35,918 nucleotides of DNA from an uncultured SAR86 cluster bacterium (GCA_902514765.1 CABXSA010000008.1:1-35918), one strand, 5' to 3'. Positions 1 to 10,421 are shown, counted from the stretch's first letter. Translations and numbers: made by a program. The notes: a model not told the origin generated them from the letters alone.

Positions 1-2
1 AA

Positions 3-143
3 TACCTGCAACATCATCCTTCTCCTGAAGATTGCGAATATTATCTTTGTGGTCCTCCTATGATGATGTCAGCAGCATTTAAAATGCTTGATAGTCTAGG
101 TGTGGAACCAGAAAATATAATGTTTGATGATTTTGGTAGCTAA
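3..143 (+). CDS. nqrF: Na+-translocating NADH:quinone reductase subunit F, C-terminal end (partial at window start)
   Basis: Frame 3 translation [46 protein letters not shown] matches the NqrF C-terminus; followed by apbE and nqrM as in classical nqr loci. Confidence 0.93.
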   Translation, partial: YLQHHPSPEDCEYYLCGPPMMMSAAFKMLDSLGVEPENIMFDDFGS

Positions 144-972
144 TTTTTCTAAACAATCTTTAATACTTTTTCTCCTATTTTTAGGAGCATGTTCTAGTAA
201 TAACGAAATATTTTCTGTATCTGGTCAAGCTTTTGGAACTTTTTACGATATAAAGTTTGACAAATCTCAACATAATATTGAGAAAGTTAGTGACGAAATA
301 AATAATATTTTTATTTCTATTAATCATTGTTGTTCAACTTATAAAAATGATTCTTTAGTGTCTTTTAAAAGAGATAAAAAAAATATCGATTCTTTCGATA
401 CAGAAGTTAAGGATTATTTTCAAGAGGTTGTAAACATTTCATTAAAAGCAAATAAAACTGCTAAAGGATTTATATTATTTGATAATTACGACTATTTTAA
501 TGCTGTTGCAAAAGGTTATGCGGTTGATATCGTTTCTTTTAAATTTAAAGAATTAAACATAAAAAATTTTTTTATAAATATTGGCGGCGAAATTAGAGCA
601 GAAGGAATGAAAAATAAAAATTTTTGGAAAATTGGAATTGAGAATCCCTTACCTAATCAGCAAGGTATTTTTAAGACTTTTGAACTTAAACAAAACCTTT
701 CAATTGCTACCTCAGGAAATTATAGAAATCCTGGACACATCGTTGGTATTGAAGGAAATAAAATTGATCAAGATGTGCTTTCTATTTCAGTAATAGATAA
801 AAAATCAACTGCCTATGCTGATGGTCTTGCAACTGGTTTATTTGCATTAGGAAAAGTTAATTTAATTAAAAAAAATATCATTGATAATGAAATTCCCGCA
901 TTACTTATCTTCAAAGATAATGAAAAATTACAATCTTTTGAATCAAAACAATGGAAGGAATTGTTACAATAG
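124..972 (+). CDS. apbE: FAD:protein FMN transferase (ApbE family), lipoprotein, shortened
   Basis: Lipobox-like [31 protein letters not shown] and [12 protein letters not shown] motifs; position after nqrF. TTG start at 124 or the following ATG. Confidence 0.85.
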   Translation: MMILVANFSKQSLILFLLFLGACSSNNEIFSVSGQAFGTFYDIKFDKSQHNIEKVSDEINNIFISINHCCSTYKNDSLVSFKRDKKNIDSFDTEVKDYFQEVVNISLKANKTAKGFILFDNYDYFNAVAKGYAVDIVSFKFKELNIKNFFINIGGEIRAEGMKNKNFWKIGIENPLPNQQGIFKTFELKQNLSIATSGNYRNPGHIVGIEGNKIDQDVLSISVIDKKSTAYADGLATGLFALGKVNLIKKNIIDNEIPALLIFKDNEKLQSFESKQWKELLQ

Positions 973-976
973 ATAA

Positions 977-1135
977 ATGATTACAGCCTTATTAGCCATC
1001 TTTATTATCATTCTTTCAATTATTGGAATGTCTATAGGACTTATTATTAAAAATAAACCCCTCCAACCAAGCTGCGGAGGAATTTATTTAGAAAAGGGTG
1101 ATACCTGTAAGGTTTGTGGTAAAACAGTCGATTAA
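977..1135 (+). CDS. nqrM: Na+-NQR maturation protein NqrM (52 aa), not in the supplied ORF track
   Basis: MITALLAIFIIILSIIGMSIGLIIKNKPLQPSCGGIYLEKGDTCKVCGKTVD*: one N-terminal TM helix plus Cys-rich tail (CGG...CxxC), located after apbE as expected. Confidence 0.88.
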   Translation: MITALLAIFIIILSIIGMSIGLIIKNKPLQPSCGGIYLEKGDTCKVCGKTVD

Positions 1136-2736
1136 AACTGATTCATTGTATTATCGTCACCACTAGCTTTAAGAGCATTATCTCCAGAAAAATATTCTTT
1201 GTGAGTATCGCCAACAGTTGAACCAGCTAAATCCTGATGCTTAACAGAGGACATATCACGTCTGATTTCTTGCCTTTGAATCTCTTTAACATAAGCCAAC
1301 ATGCCTTGATCGCCAAAATAACCTTCAGAAAGCACTGATGTACCCAATGCCGTTTCATGATAGGTAGGTAGGGTGATTAAATGATGAAAGATTCCTGCCT
1401 CTTTTGATGCATCTTTTTGAAAATTTTGAATGTATTTATCAGCTTCAATTGCAAGTTCAGAATCATCAAATTTTTCATCCATCAAACCTTTTGGTTCCTT
1501 AGCAGGATCTGGATAATTTGAAACATCTTTTCCAGCTTCAACCCATTCTTGATAAACCTGCTCTCTAAAAGATAAAGTCCAATTAAATGAAGGAGAATTG
1601 TTGTAAACAAGTTTTGCTTGCGGTTGTTTTTCTCTAATAGCAGAAACCATCTCCGCAATCTGTTTTACATTTGGTTTTTCAGTTTCAATCCATAAAAGAT
1701 CTGCACCGTTTTCAAGGCTTGTTATGCAATCGAGCACCACTCGATCAAACCCTGTATCTTTTTTAAATTGATAGAGGCCATTTGGAAGTCTTACAGGTTG
1801 AACAAGTTTTCCTCCTTGATGAATGGTTACATCGTTATCTTCTAATTCACTCAAATCATTAATTTCATGAGATTCAAGAAAGGTGTTGTATTGATCAGCA
1901 AGATCTCCAGGTTGTTTTGAAACAGGAACCTTTTGAGTTAAGCCTGCACCTAAAGAATCAGTTCTCGCAACAATGATTCCATTTTTTATTCCCAACTCTA
2001 AGAATGCATATCTGACAGCATTAACCTTTGATAAAAAATCTTCATGTGGAACGGTTACTTTCCCATCTTGATGGCCACACTGTTTTTCATCAGATACTTG
2101 GTTTTCAATTTGAATAGCACATGCACCAGCTTGAATCATCTTTTTTGCAAGCAAGTAAGTTGCCTCTTCATTACCAAATCCAGCATCTATATCAGCAATG
2201 ATAGGAACAACATGAGTTTCAAAATTATTAATTCTCTTAATTACATCATCAGTTTTATTTCCAGCAGCTTCTGCCTCGTCCAATTCATTAAACAAATGTT
2301 GCAGTTGAACAGAGTCAGCTCTTTTAAGGAAGGTATAAATCTCTTTTATAAGATTAGGAACTGCAGTTTTTTCATGCATACTTTGGTCTGGAAGAGGACC
2401 AAATTCTGATCTCAAGGCAGCAATCATCCAGCCACTTAAGTAAACATATCTTTTAGAAGTTGTTGTATGTGAACGTTTAATTTCCATCATCATTTGTTGA
2501 GCAGTAAAACCGTGCCAACAACCTAAAGACTGAGTATAAACACTAGAGTCTTTATCATAGTCAGCCATATCTGCATGCATTATGTCAGCTGTGTATTGAG
2601 CAATATCCAAGCCGGTATGAAATCTATTTTGTAATCTCATTCTTGCAGCAGATACAGGATTTATATTTTTATAAATATTTGGACTTTGGTTCTTAAGATC
2701 CTCATATTCTTTAACGATTTTTTTGTAATCAAACAT
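1132..2736 (-). CDS. aceA: Isocitrate lyase (long ~530 aa type)
   Basis: DEKQCGHQDGKVTVPHEDF active-site region, ADIDAGFGNEEATYLLAKKMIQAGA, YNNSPSFNW. Likely start is MFDYKKIVKEYEDL (internal Met of the listed 2790 ORF). Confidence 0.96.
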   Translation of the reverse strand: MFDYKKIVKEYEDLKNQSPNIYKNINPVSAARMRLQNRFHTGLDIAQYTADIMHADMADYDKDSSVYTQSLGCWHGFTAQQMMMEIKRSHTTTSKRYVYLSGWMIAALRSEFGPLPDQSMHEKTAVPNLIKEIYTFLKRADSVQLQHLFNELDEAEAAGNKTDDVIKRINNFETHVVPIIADIDAGFGNEEATYLLAKKMIQAGACAIQIENQVSDEKQCGHQDGKVTVPHEDFLSKVNAVRYAFLELGIKNGIIVARTDSLGAGLTQKVPVSKQPGDLADQYNTFLESHEINDLSELEDNDVTIHQGGKLVQPVRLPNGLYQFKKDTGFDRVVLDCITSLENGADLLWIETEKPNVKQIAEMVSAIREKQPQAKLVYNNSPSFNWTLSFREQVYQEWVEAGKDVSNYPDPAKEPKGLMDEKFDDSELAIEADKYIQNFQKDASKEAGIFHHLITLPTYHETALGTSVLSEGYFGDQGMLAYVKEIQRQEIRRDMSSVKHQDLAGSTVGDTHKEYFSGDNALKASGDDNTMNQF

Positions 2737-2746
2737 ATTATGCCCC

Positions 2747-4120
2747 TTAGGAATTAAAAGAAGATATAGCCAATTTGTCTGCCAATCCAATATATTTATT
2801 TGGAGATAGGCTTAAAAGAAGTTCCTTATCTGCTTTATTTATTTTTAAGTCGTCAATTATCTTTAAGTAAGCATGATAATCAAGCTTTTTTCCACGTGAA
2901 ATGGATTTAATTTTTGTATAACTATCTTCAATACCATTTTTTCTGAGTATGGTTTGTATAGCTTCAGTTAAAATTTCCCAACTGTTATCAAGGTCTTTAA
3001 GGATTAACTCCTTATTTGGCTCAATTTTAGCAATGCCTTTTTTTAAAGAATTGAGGCTGATAATAATATAAGCAAATAACGAGCCAATATTCCTTAAAAC
3101 AGTTGAGTCGGATAAATCTCTCTGCAATCTAGATATTTGAATTTTATTTTTAAGAGCGATAATAAGGCCATTTGAAATGGATAGATTTCCTTCTGCATTT
3201 TCAAAATCTATAGGGTTAACTTTATGAGGCATAGTTGAGGAACCAACTTCTCCAGCTTTCAAATTTTGCTTTAAATAATTTTTTGATATCAAGAGCCAAA
3301 TATCTTGAGCAAAATCAATTAAAACATTATTAAAGTTATGCGTATTTGCTAACTGAAATGCCAGAGCATCTTTAAGTTCTATCTGAGTTGAGTGGCTTGA
3401 AAAATCTAAACCTAGAGAATTTACAAATTTTTTAGACAAGGCTTCCCAATTCACTTTATTTTCGGCAACTATATGAGCATTATAATTTCCTGATGCTCCG
3501 TTAAATTTTCCTTTTTGCTTTATAGACCTAATTAGGTCTAAATGAAATTTAATTCGATAACTATAATTAGAAAATTCCTTACCAAGTGTAGTAGGGGAAG
3601 CAGGTTGACCATGAGTAAAAGCTAACATTGATATTTTCGAATATTTCTTAGATAAAGAATTTAAATTTTTCTGAAAAGAAGAAACTTCAGGTAAAAAATC
3701 ATTGCTTAAAAATCTTTGTAACATCAAAGAGTAAGAGAGATTGTTTATATCTTCAGAGGTACAACAAAAATGCACAAATTCGCAAAGTTTTTTAAGTTTT
3801 AATTTTTTAAGTTTTTCAATAATAAAAAACTCAACTGCTTTAACATCATGATTTACTCTCTTTTCAATTTTCTTAACTTGTCTAGCATCTTGGATAGAAA
3901 AATCCTTAAAAATGTTAATTATTTTTTTTTGCTGATTTTTTGTTATTTCAGGAATAAATTTAAGAGACTTATTCTTTGATATCAGTAAAAGCCATTTAAT
4001 TTCTACTTCAATTCTAGTTTTGATTAAAGCAAACTCACTAAAGTAATTTGATAGAGATTTAGTTTGAGATTCATATCTCCCATCTACGGGAGTTACAGAA
4101 AGCAGATTATCTTTGGGCAT
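2747..4120 (-). CDS. purB: Adenylosuccinate lyase
   Basis: VTPVDGRYESQT N-terminus, TSEDINNLSY, SSTMPHKVNPIDFENAEGN signature; downstream of mnmA as in gammaproteobacteria. Confidence 0.95.
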   Translation of the reverse strand: MPKDNLLSVTPVDGRYESQTKSLSNYFSEFALIKTRIEVEIKWLLLISKNKSLKFIPEITKNQQKKIINIFKDFSIQDARQVKKIEKRVNHDVKAVEFFIIEKLKKLKLKKLCEFVHFCCTSEDINNLSYSLMLQRFLSNDFLPEVSSFQKNLNSLSKKYSKISMLAFTHGQPASPTTLGKEFSNYSYRIKFHLDLIRSIKQKGKFNGASGNYNAHIVAENKVNWEALSKKFVNSLGLDFSSHSTQIELKDALAFQLANTHNFNNVLIDFAQDIWLLISKNYLKQNLKAGEVGSSTMPHKVNPIDFENAEGNLSISNGLIIALKNKIQISRLQRDLSDSTVLRNIGSLFAYIIISLNSLKKGIAKIEPNKELILKDLDNSWEILTEAIQTILRKNGIEDSYTKIKSISRGKKLDYHAYLKIIDDLKINKADKELLLSLSPNKYIGLADKLAISSFNS

Positions 4121-4137
4121 TAAATTTTAAAAGAGAA

Positions 4138-5196
4138 TTATATATCTATCTCGCCTCCACCTAAACATATTTCACCTTCATAAAATACAATAAATTGACC
4201 TGGAGTTACTGCTCTTTGTGGTTCTTTAAAGAAAACTCTAGCTTTATTTCCTTGAACATCGACTTCACAATTCTGGTCTTTTTGACGATATCTAATTTTT
4301 GCCGAAACTTTATTCGAAGATGGCTTTTTCAACCAATTGATATTTGAAACCGAAAGTTCTTGTTTAAAGAGTAAAGGATGATCATTTTCTTGAACAACTA
4401 TCAATTTATTGTTTAAAAAATCTTTCTGTGCAACATACCAAGCTTTTTCTGCTCTATTCTTCATTCCTCCGATTCCTAAACCTTGTCTTTGTCCGATGGT
4501 ATAAAAATATAAACCCTTATGTTCTCCAATTACCTCATTATTTTCATCTACAATTTCTCCATAATCTTCAGGAAGATAATTTTTTAAAAATTCTGGAAAT
4601 GGTCTTTCGCCAATAAAGCAAATCCCAGTGCTATCTTTTTTATCGTAAGTAACCAAATTTTCTGCTTCAGCTATCTTTCTCACGTCAGTTTTAAGAAGAT
4701 TTCCAAGAGGAAATTTAATATTCTTAAAAACATCTTTTTTAACCTGACTTAAAAAATAAGTTTGATCTTTACTCTGATCATAAGATTTACATAAGAAAAA
4801 TTGTTTATCTAATACCTGAACCTTAGAATAATGTCCTGTCGCAACAGCTTCGAAGTCATTTTGAATTGCGTAATCTGTAAACTCTTTGAACTTAATAAAT
4901 TTATTACAGTAAATGTCTGGGTTAGGAGTTTTACCATTGTTCAATTCGTCTAGAAAATAGCTGAAAACTTTTTCTTTGTATTGTTTAGCAAAATTCATTT
5001 GCACTAAATTTATGCCTAATTTGTCAGCAACTTGTGCAGCATCTAAAAAGTCTTCTTTTGCGCTGCAATAAGGGCTGCCGTCATCGTCTTCCCAGTTTCT
5101 CATAAATCCAGCTGTAACGTCGAAACCCTCTTGTTTTAAAAGGAATGCAGCGACTGACGAATCTACTCCGCCTGATAAACCTACTAGGACTTTCAC
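4138..5196 (-). CDS. mnmA: tRNA-specific 2-thiouridylase MnmA
   Basis: SGGVDSSVAA PP-loop, PDIYCNKFIKFKEF and GICFIGERPFPEFL catalytic Cys motifs. Confidence 0.96.
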   Translation of the reverse strand: MKVLVGLSGGVDSSVAAFLLKQEGFDVTAGFMRNWEDDDGSPYCSAKEDFLDAAQVADKLGINLVQMNFAKQYKEKVFSYFLDELNNGKTPNPDIYCNKFIKFKEFTDYAIQNDFEAVATGHYSKVQVLDKQFFLCKSYDQSKDQTYFLSQVKKDVFKNIKFPLGNLLKTDVRKIAEAENLVTYDKKDSTGICFIGERPFPEFLKNYLPEDYGEIVDENNEVIGEHKGLYFYTIGQRQGLGIGGMKNRAEKAWYVAQKDFLNNKLIVVQENDHPLLFKQELSVSNINWLKKPSSNKVSAKIRYRQKDQNCEVDVQGNKARVFFKEPQRAVTPGQFIVFYEGEICLGGGEIDI

Positions 5197-5219
5197 AATT
5201 TTTATAGATAACTAAAAAA

Positions 5220-5228
5220 TGCTATGAT
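5220..5228 (+). promoter_or_regulatory. Possible extended -10 element (TGCTATGAT) upstream of icd
   Basis: TG-N-TATGAT 30 nt before the icd ATG in the 62-bp divergent mnmA/icd gap; no convincing -35 seen. Confidence 0.3.
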
Positions 5229-5258
5229 ACCGCGCTTTAAAGGACTTTAATAACACTT

Positions 5259-6518
5259 ATGGCTTATAAACACATAGAAATTCCAGAAAATGGTGAACAA
5301 ATAACTATTACTGATTCTGGTGAATTGGTTGTTCCATCAAATCCAATTATTCCCTTCATTGAAGGTGATGGCATTGGCACGGATGTAACTGCTGCGATGA
5401 TCAAAGTAGTAGATCATGCAGTTGATCTTGCTTATAACGGAGAACGAAAAATTGCTTGGATGGAAGTATTTTGTGGAGAAAAATCTTTAGATGTATATGG
5501 TGAAAATCAATGGCTTCCTGATGAAACCATTGATGCATTAGAAAATTATTTAGTAGGTATAAAAGGACCTTTAACTACTCCCATAGGAGGCGGAATACGA
5601 TCTTTAAATGTTCGATTGAGACAAGTTCTTGATTTATATGTTTGCCAAAGACCCATAAGATATTTTGAAGGCGTTCCAAGCCCAGTTGTAATTCCTGAGA
5701 CAACAGACATGATTGTCTTTAGAGAAAATTCCGAAGACATCTATGCAGGCATAGAATTTGAAGCAAGTTCTGATGAAGCTATAAAACTTATTGATTTTCT
5801 TACCAAAGAAATGAACGTGAAAAATATAAGATTCGAAGATGCTTGTGGTATTGGAATTAAACCTATTTCAAAAGAAGGAACAGAAAGACATGTCAGAAAA
5901 GCAATTCAATATGCGATAGATAATGATCGCTCATCGGTAACTATTGTTCATAAAGGGAACATCATGAAATATACCGAAGGTTCTTTCAAAGAATGGAGTT
6001 ATTCTTTAGCCGAAAGAGAATTTGGTGCTACATCTCTTGATGGCGGTGAATGGATGAGCTTCAGAAATCCAGTAACAAAAAAATTGATAATCATGAAGGA
6101 TATTATTACTGATAACTTTCTTCAGCAGATCCTCACAAGACCTGGTGATTATGACGTCATAGCTACAATGAATTTAAATGGCGATTTTATCTCTGATGCT
6201 TTAGCTGCAAAAGTAGGAGGCTTAGGCCTTGCGCCAGGAGCAAATTTAGGTGATAAAGTTGCTTTATTTGAAGCTACCCATGGTACGGCCCCCAAATATG
6301 CTGGGCTGGATAAGGTTAATCCTGCCTCATTAATTTTATCAGCTGAAATGATGCTTAATCACATAGGTTGGCATGAAGCTTCTGATAATGTAATTCGAGG
6401 AATAAGCTGGGCAATTAAGAATAAGTTAGTAACTTATGATTTAGAAAGATTGATGACAGGAGCAAAATTACTAAAATGTTCTGAATTCGCAGAACAAATT
6501 TGTAATGGAATGTCATAA
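5259..6518 (+). CDS. icd: Isocitrate dehydrogenase (NADP+)
   Basis: [65 protein letters not shown]. Confidence 0.97.
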   Translation: MAYKHIEIPENGEQITITDSGELVVPSNPIIPFIEGDGIGTDVTAAMIKVVDHAVDLAYNGERKIAWMEVFCGEKSLDVYGENQWLPDETIDALENYLVGIKGPLTTPIGGGIRSLNVRLRQVLDLYVCQRPIRYFEGVPSPVVIPETTDMIVFRENSEDIYAGIEFEASSDEAIKLIDFLTKEMNVKNIRFEDACGIGIKPISKEGTERHVRKAIQYAIDNDRSSVTIVHKGNIMKYTEGSFKEWSYSLAEREFGATSLDGGEWMSFRNPVTKKLIIMKDIITDNFLQQILTRPGDYDVIATMNLNGDFISDALAAKVGGLGLAPGANLGDKVALFEATHGTAPKYAGLDKVNPASLILSAEMMLNHIGWHEASDNVIRGISWAIKNKLVTYDLERLMTGAKLLKCSEFAEQICNGMS

Positions 6519-6534
6519 TAAATCTTTTTAATGA

Positions 6535-6885
6535 ATGATAGAGATTAAATTAAGTAATAAATCTGAAAAATTCGATTCCGGGACTTCCTCTCTTGTAGAG
6601 CTCGAAGAACCTAAATTAAAAAAACCTTCACTATACAGAGTTATTCTTTTAAACGATGACTATACTCCAATGGAATTTGTCATTTACGTTCTTCAAACGT
6701 TTTTTAGTTATGATAAAGAAAAAGCTACACAAATAATGTTAGCGGTGCATACCAAAGGAAAGGGTGTTTGTGGAATTTATACTAAAGAAGTTGCTGAAAC
6801 CAAATCCAACCAAATAAACAATTTCGCCAAACAAAATGAACACCCCTTGGTAAGTGATATAGAACCAATTGATGAGGAAGATTAA
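6535..6885 (+). CDS. clpS: ATP-dependent Clp protease adaptor ClpS
   Basis: [24 protein letters not shown]...[26 protein letters not shown]; overlaps the clpA start. Confidence 0.96.
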   Translation: MIEIKLSNKSEKFDSGTSSLVELEEPKLKKPSLYRVILLNDDYTPMEFVIYVLQTFFSYDKEKATQIMLAVHTKGKGVCGIYTKEVAETKSNQINNFAKQNEHPLVSDIEPIDEED

Positions 6886-9134
6886 TGTTAGAAAAAAACC
6901 TTGAAGAATGTCTCAATAATGCCTTTAAATTTGCTCATGAAAATAATCATGAATTTGTAACTACTGAGCACTTGCTTCTTTGCATTTTAAACAATCAGGA
7001 TGCTCTAAACGTTTTGTTGGCTTGTGATGTCAATTTAGATATTCTTGAAGCTGAGCTAAAGGAATTTATTTCAAAAAATTGTCCAGAAAAAAAAGATGAT
7101 GCTATTGAAATTCAACCAACATTATCCTTTCAAAGAGTTATTCAAAGAGCTGTTTTTCATGTGCAATCATCTGGCACAGGAGAAGTAACAGGAGCAAACA
7201 TTTTAATAGCACTTTTCAGCGAAAAGGAATCTCACAGCGTTTACCTCCTAAAAAAACAAGGTATGACAAGATTGGATGCTGTTTCCTATATGAGTCATGG
7301 CGAGGGTGTTACAGAGGACGAGTCTTTTGATGATCTATCTCCAGAATCTTCGGCAAAAAATGAATCCGGTTACTTGGGTAAATATGCCTTAAATCTTAAT
7401 GAGGAGGCTAACGCAAACAGAATTGATCCTTTGGTTGGAAGAGATAATGAAATTGAACGCATATCTCAAATTCTTGCAAGGAGATCAAAAAATAATCCTA
7501 TTTTAGTTGGAGAATCTGGTGTTGGAAAAACTGCCCTAATCGAAGGCTTAGCAAAAAACATAGTGGAAAAAACGGCTTCTCCATCTCTTCAAGAAAGCGT
7601 CATTTTCTCACTAGATATGGGTTCTTTACTTGCTGGAACAAAATATCGAGGTGATTTTGAAAAAAGGCTCAAAGGAATTCTAAAAGAACTTTCAAATATC
7701 CCCAATGCCATCTTATTTATTGATGAAATTCATACCATCATTGGAGCAGGAGCTACATCTGGGGGGGTGATGGACGCCTCGAATCTGCTTAAACCAGTTC
7801 TAGGAAAAGAAGGAATTAAGTTCATTGGTTCTACTACCTTTAAAGAATTTAGAACGATCTTTGAACAAGATAGAGCTTTGTCTAGAAGGTTTCAAAAAGT
7901 TGATTTGGTTGAACCTTCAGTTCAAGAAACAATTAAGATTCTAGAAGGCCTTAAGAAAAAATATGAACAGCATCATGATCTTAAATATTCAAAAGCATCT
8001 TTAAAAGCTGCAGCAGAACTTTCTGCAAAACACATTAATGACAAGTTTCTTCCTGATAAAGCGATTGATGTCATTGATGAAGCTGGAGCCAGACTAAGAT
8101 TAAATTTAAATGTCAAAAGGAAAACTGTGAATGAACAAGATATTGAAAGAGTAATTTCTTTAATGGCTCAAATTCCAGAAAAAAGTGTTTCTACCAAAGA
8201 CAGAGTCTCATTAGGAAAATTAGAGGAAGATCTCAAAAGAGTTATTTTTGGTCAGGATGAAGCTATTCAAAAATTATCAAACTCCATCATGATGTCTAGA
8301 GCAGGACTAGGAGAGGATGAAAAACCAATTGGTTCCTTTTTGTTTTCTGGCCCAACAGGTGTAGGTAAAACTGAAGTTTCTAGGCAATTGGCTAATATAC
8401 TAGGGGTCGAATTAATAAGGTTTGATATGTCTGAGTACATGGAAAGACATACGGTTTCAAGGTTAATTGGTGCGCCTCCGGGCTATGTTGGTTATGATCA
8501 AGGAGGATTATTAACAGAAGCAGTAACTAAAAACCCACATTCGGTCATTTTATTAGATGAAATTGAAAAAGCTCATCCCGAAGTTTTTAATGTACTTCTC
8601 CAAGTAATGGATCATGGCATGCTAACCGATAACAACGGCAGACAAGCAAGTTTTAGAAATTGTGTTTTAATCATGACCACCAACTCTGGAGCTTTGGAAA
8701 TGGCTAGAGAGTCAATGGGTTTTCAGAAACAAGATAATTCCACTGACGGTTCTGAAGTTATTAAAAAGACTTTCAGTCCTGAATTTAGAAATCGATTAAC
8801 TTCTATAGTTCAATTTGGTGCACTAAGTGAAGATGTCATTCATACGGTGGTTGATAAGTTCTTAACAGAATTACAGGCTCAATTAGATGAAAAAAGAGTG
8901 GTGTTAGAAGTTGATGAAAAAGCGCGTGCTTGGTTAGCTGATAAAGGTTATGACGAAAAAATGGGTGCAAGGCCAATGCAAAGACTCATTCAAGATGAGA
9001 TAAAACAAAAATTAGCTGAATCCATATTGTTTGGAGAGCTTGCTAAAGAGGGGGGAATAGCTAAAGTTTCAGTAAAAAAAGAAAAATTAGATATTAAGTA
9101 TCTTCCTCACGAAGCAAAAGAACTTACTTCCTAA
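6885..9134 (+). CDS. clpA: ATP-dependent Clp protease ATP-binding subunit ClpA
   Basis: Two AAA+ Walker A motifs (GESGVGKTA, GPTGVGKTE), Clp-N repeats, DEIHTIIGAGATSGGVMDASNLLKP; clpS-clpA context. Confidence 0.97.
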   Translation: MLEKNLEECLNNAFKFAHENNHEFVTTEHLLLCILNNQDALNVLLACDVNLDILEAELKEFISKNCPEKKDDAIEIQPTLSFQRVIQRAVFHVQSSGTGEVTGANILIALFSEKESHSVYLLKKQGMTRLDAVSYMSHGEGVTEDESFDDLSPESSAKNESGYLGKYALNLNEEANANRIDPLVGRDNEIERISQILARRSKNNPILVGESGVGKTALIEGLAKNIVEKTASPSLQESVIFSLDMGSLLAGTKYRGDFEKRLKGILKELSNIPNAILFIDEIHTIIGAGATSGGVMDASNLLKPVLGKEGIKFIGSTTFKEFRTIFEQDRALSRRFQKVDLVEPSVQETIKILEGLKKKYEQHHDLKYSKASLKAAAELSAKHINDKFLPDKAIDVIDEAGARLRLNLNVKRKTVNEQDIERVISLMAQIPEKSVSTKDRVSLGKLEEDLKRVIFGQDEAIQKLSNSIMMSRAGLGEDEKPIGSFLFSGPTGVGKTEVSRQLANILGVELIRFDMSEYMERHTVSRLIGAPPGYVGYDQGGLLTEAVTKNPHSVILLDEIEKAHPEVFNVLLQVMDHGMLTDNNGRQASFRNCVLIMTTNSGALEMARESMGFQKQDNSTDGSEVIKKTFSPEFRNRLTSIVQFGALSEDVIHTVVDKFLTELQAQLDEKRVVLEVDEKARAWLADKGYDEKMGARPMQRLIQDEIKQKLAESILFGELAKEGGIAKVSVKKEKLDIKYLPHEAKELTS

Positions 9135-9136
9135 AA

Positions 9137-9355
9137 CTATTTTTCTCTAAAAGTAATTCGGCCCTTGGAAAGATCGTAAGGGGTCATTTCTACTTTCACT
9201 TTATCACCGGTAAGAATCCTGATGTAATTTTTTCTCATTTTCCCGGATATGTGAGCTGTAATGACATGATCGTTTTCAAGTTTAACTTTGAAGGTAGTAT
9301 TAGGCATGGTATCGATAACCTCACCAGACATTTCAATTAAATCTTCTTTTGCCAT
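9137..9355 (-). CDS. infA: Translation initiation factor IF-1
   Basis: [71 protein letters not shown]. Confidence 0.98.
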   Translation of the reverse strand: MAKEDLIEMSGEVIDTMPNTTFKVKLENDHVITAHISGKMRKNYIRILTGDKVKVEMTPYDLSKGRITFREK

Positions 9356-9379
9356 AAATATTGTTCATAATTATGCCTG

Positions 9380-9487
9380 ATGGATAAGAAAGATAAAAAA
9401 TTTAATTTAAAGGGTTTGCTTTTTGTAATCATCATTGTCAATGCTTTTTTAGCATTAGCTGCTTATCTAATAGATTTATTTTTTTAA
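9380..9487 (+). CDS. Putative 35-aa single-TM small membrane protein
   Basis: ORF MDKKDKKFNLKGLLFVIIIVNAFLALAAYLIDLFF*: charged N-terminus then a hydrophobic helix, between infA and the dehalogenase; below the ORF-track size limit. Confidence 0.35.
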   Translation: MDKKDKKFNLKGLLFVIIIVNAFLALAAYLIDLFF

Positions 9488-9499
9488 AAATTATTGGCT

Positions 9500-10357
9500 T
9501 TAAATTGATTCAATAAATTGTTTAATTGCATCACCAATTTCATCAGGAGAATGTTCCTGAATAAAATGATTACCTTTGACAGTTATTTCCTTTAAGTTCT
9601 TCCAAGACCTTACGTATTCTCTTTGTTTTCCCACGAGAATACTCCCAGGATCAGCGTTGATGAATAACTTAGGGATATCTGATCCTTTATGAAATTCTCC
9701 ATTTTTTGATACTTCATCAATTACAGCTTGAGGAGATCCATCTATAGGAATTTGACGAGGCCATGTAAGAGTAGGGCGACGATCTTCTCCTGCATTTTTA
9801 AAAGGACGAATGTACTCAGCTTTTTCTTCATCAGAAAATCCATTTGCAGAATCATTTAATAATATTCGTTCCACAAACACATTTTTCTCTAAAACTATCT
9901 CTTCGCCAGCCTCAGATCTCATCAACTGAAAAATATTTCTAGCATTTTCAGGCCAATCATCCCAGGTCATGGGCATTACAATAGCCTCCATAAAAGAGAT
10001 AGATTTTATCCTATCTGGATTTTCTCTAGCATACTGAAAACCCATTGCAGAACCCCAGTCATGAATTACTAAGTTTATTTCGTTTCCTAAATCTAATGCA
10101 TCAAGAAAATTTGATAAATATTTATATTGTCCGTGATATGTATAGTCAGGATTATCTACACCCTCAAGTTTTTCTGAATCTCCCATACCTATTAAGTCTG
10201 GAACAACAACTCGCCCAAGATTTTTTACAAAAGGAGTTATATTTCTCCACAAAAAAGATGAAGCTGGATTACCATGAAGAAAAACAATTGATTGTCCAGA
10301 ACCTTCATCAAGGTATGCCATTTGTTTTCCTAATACTTCCATATATTTCTTTGTCAT
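9500..10357 (-). CDS. Haloalkane dehalogenase family protein, HLD-II (DhaA/LinB)-like
   Basis: HGNPASSFLWRNI, IHDWGSAMGF nucleophile elbow, FMEAIVMPMTWDDWPE (catalytic Glu), GNHFIQEHSPDEIG (catalytic His). AAGGAG Shine-Dalgarno at 10365-10370 on the minus strand supports the start at MTKKYMEV. Confidence 0.88.
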   Translation of the reverse strand: MTKKYMEVLGKQMAYLDEGSGQSIVFLHGNPASSFLWRNITPFVKNLGRVVVPDLIGMGDSEKLEGVDNPDYTYHGQYKYLSNFLDALDLGNEINLVIHDWGSAMGFQYARENPDRIKSISFMEAIVMPMTWDDWPENARNIFQLMRSEAGEEIVLEKNVFVERILLNDSANGFSDEEKAEYIRPFKNAGEDRRPTLTWPRQIPIDGSPQAVIDEVSKNGEFHKGSDIPKLFINADPGSILVGKQREYVRSWKNLKEITVKGNHFIQEHSPDEIGDAIKQFIESI

Positions 10358-10421
10358 TGTTTTTCTCCTTAAAAGATGCAAGTTAATATATCATTAAAAA
10401 ATAATTATTTGAGGGTAAAAA

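Noticed and set aside
2044-2409. 121-aa plus-strand ORF antisense to aceA
   Set aside because: Lies fully inside the well-supported isocitrate lyase gene; low-complexity composition typical of antisense ORFs in AT-rich DNA.
2737-2790. N-terminal extension MDWQTNWLYLLLIPKGHN of aceA
   Set aside because: Overlaps the purB 3' end and is not part of isocitrate lyase; MFDYKKIVKEYEDL is the likely start.
7765-7775. G7 run in clpA as possible programmed frameshift site
   Set aside because: The frame continues through conserved ClpA sequence (GATSGGVMDASNLLKP) on both sides; no evidence for frameshifting.
9575-9585. TGACAGTTA, resembling a half-site of the TetR repeat
   Set aside because: Single half-site inside the HLD-II coding region; expected by chance.
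10045-10386. 113-aa plus-strand ORF antisense to the HLD-II gene
   Set aside because: Entirely opposite a gene with a full set of catalytic motifs; no domain recognised.
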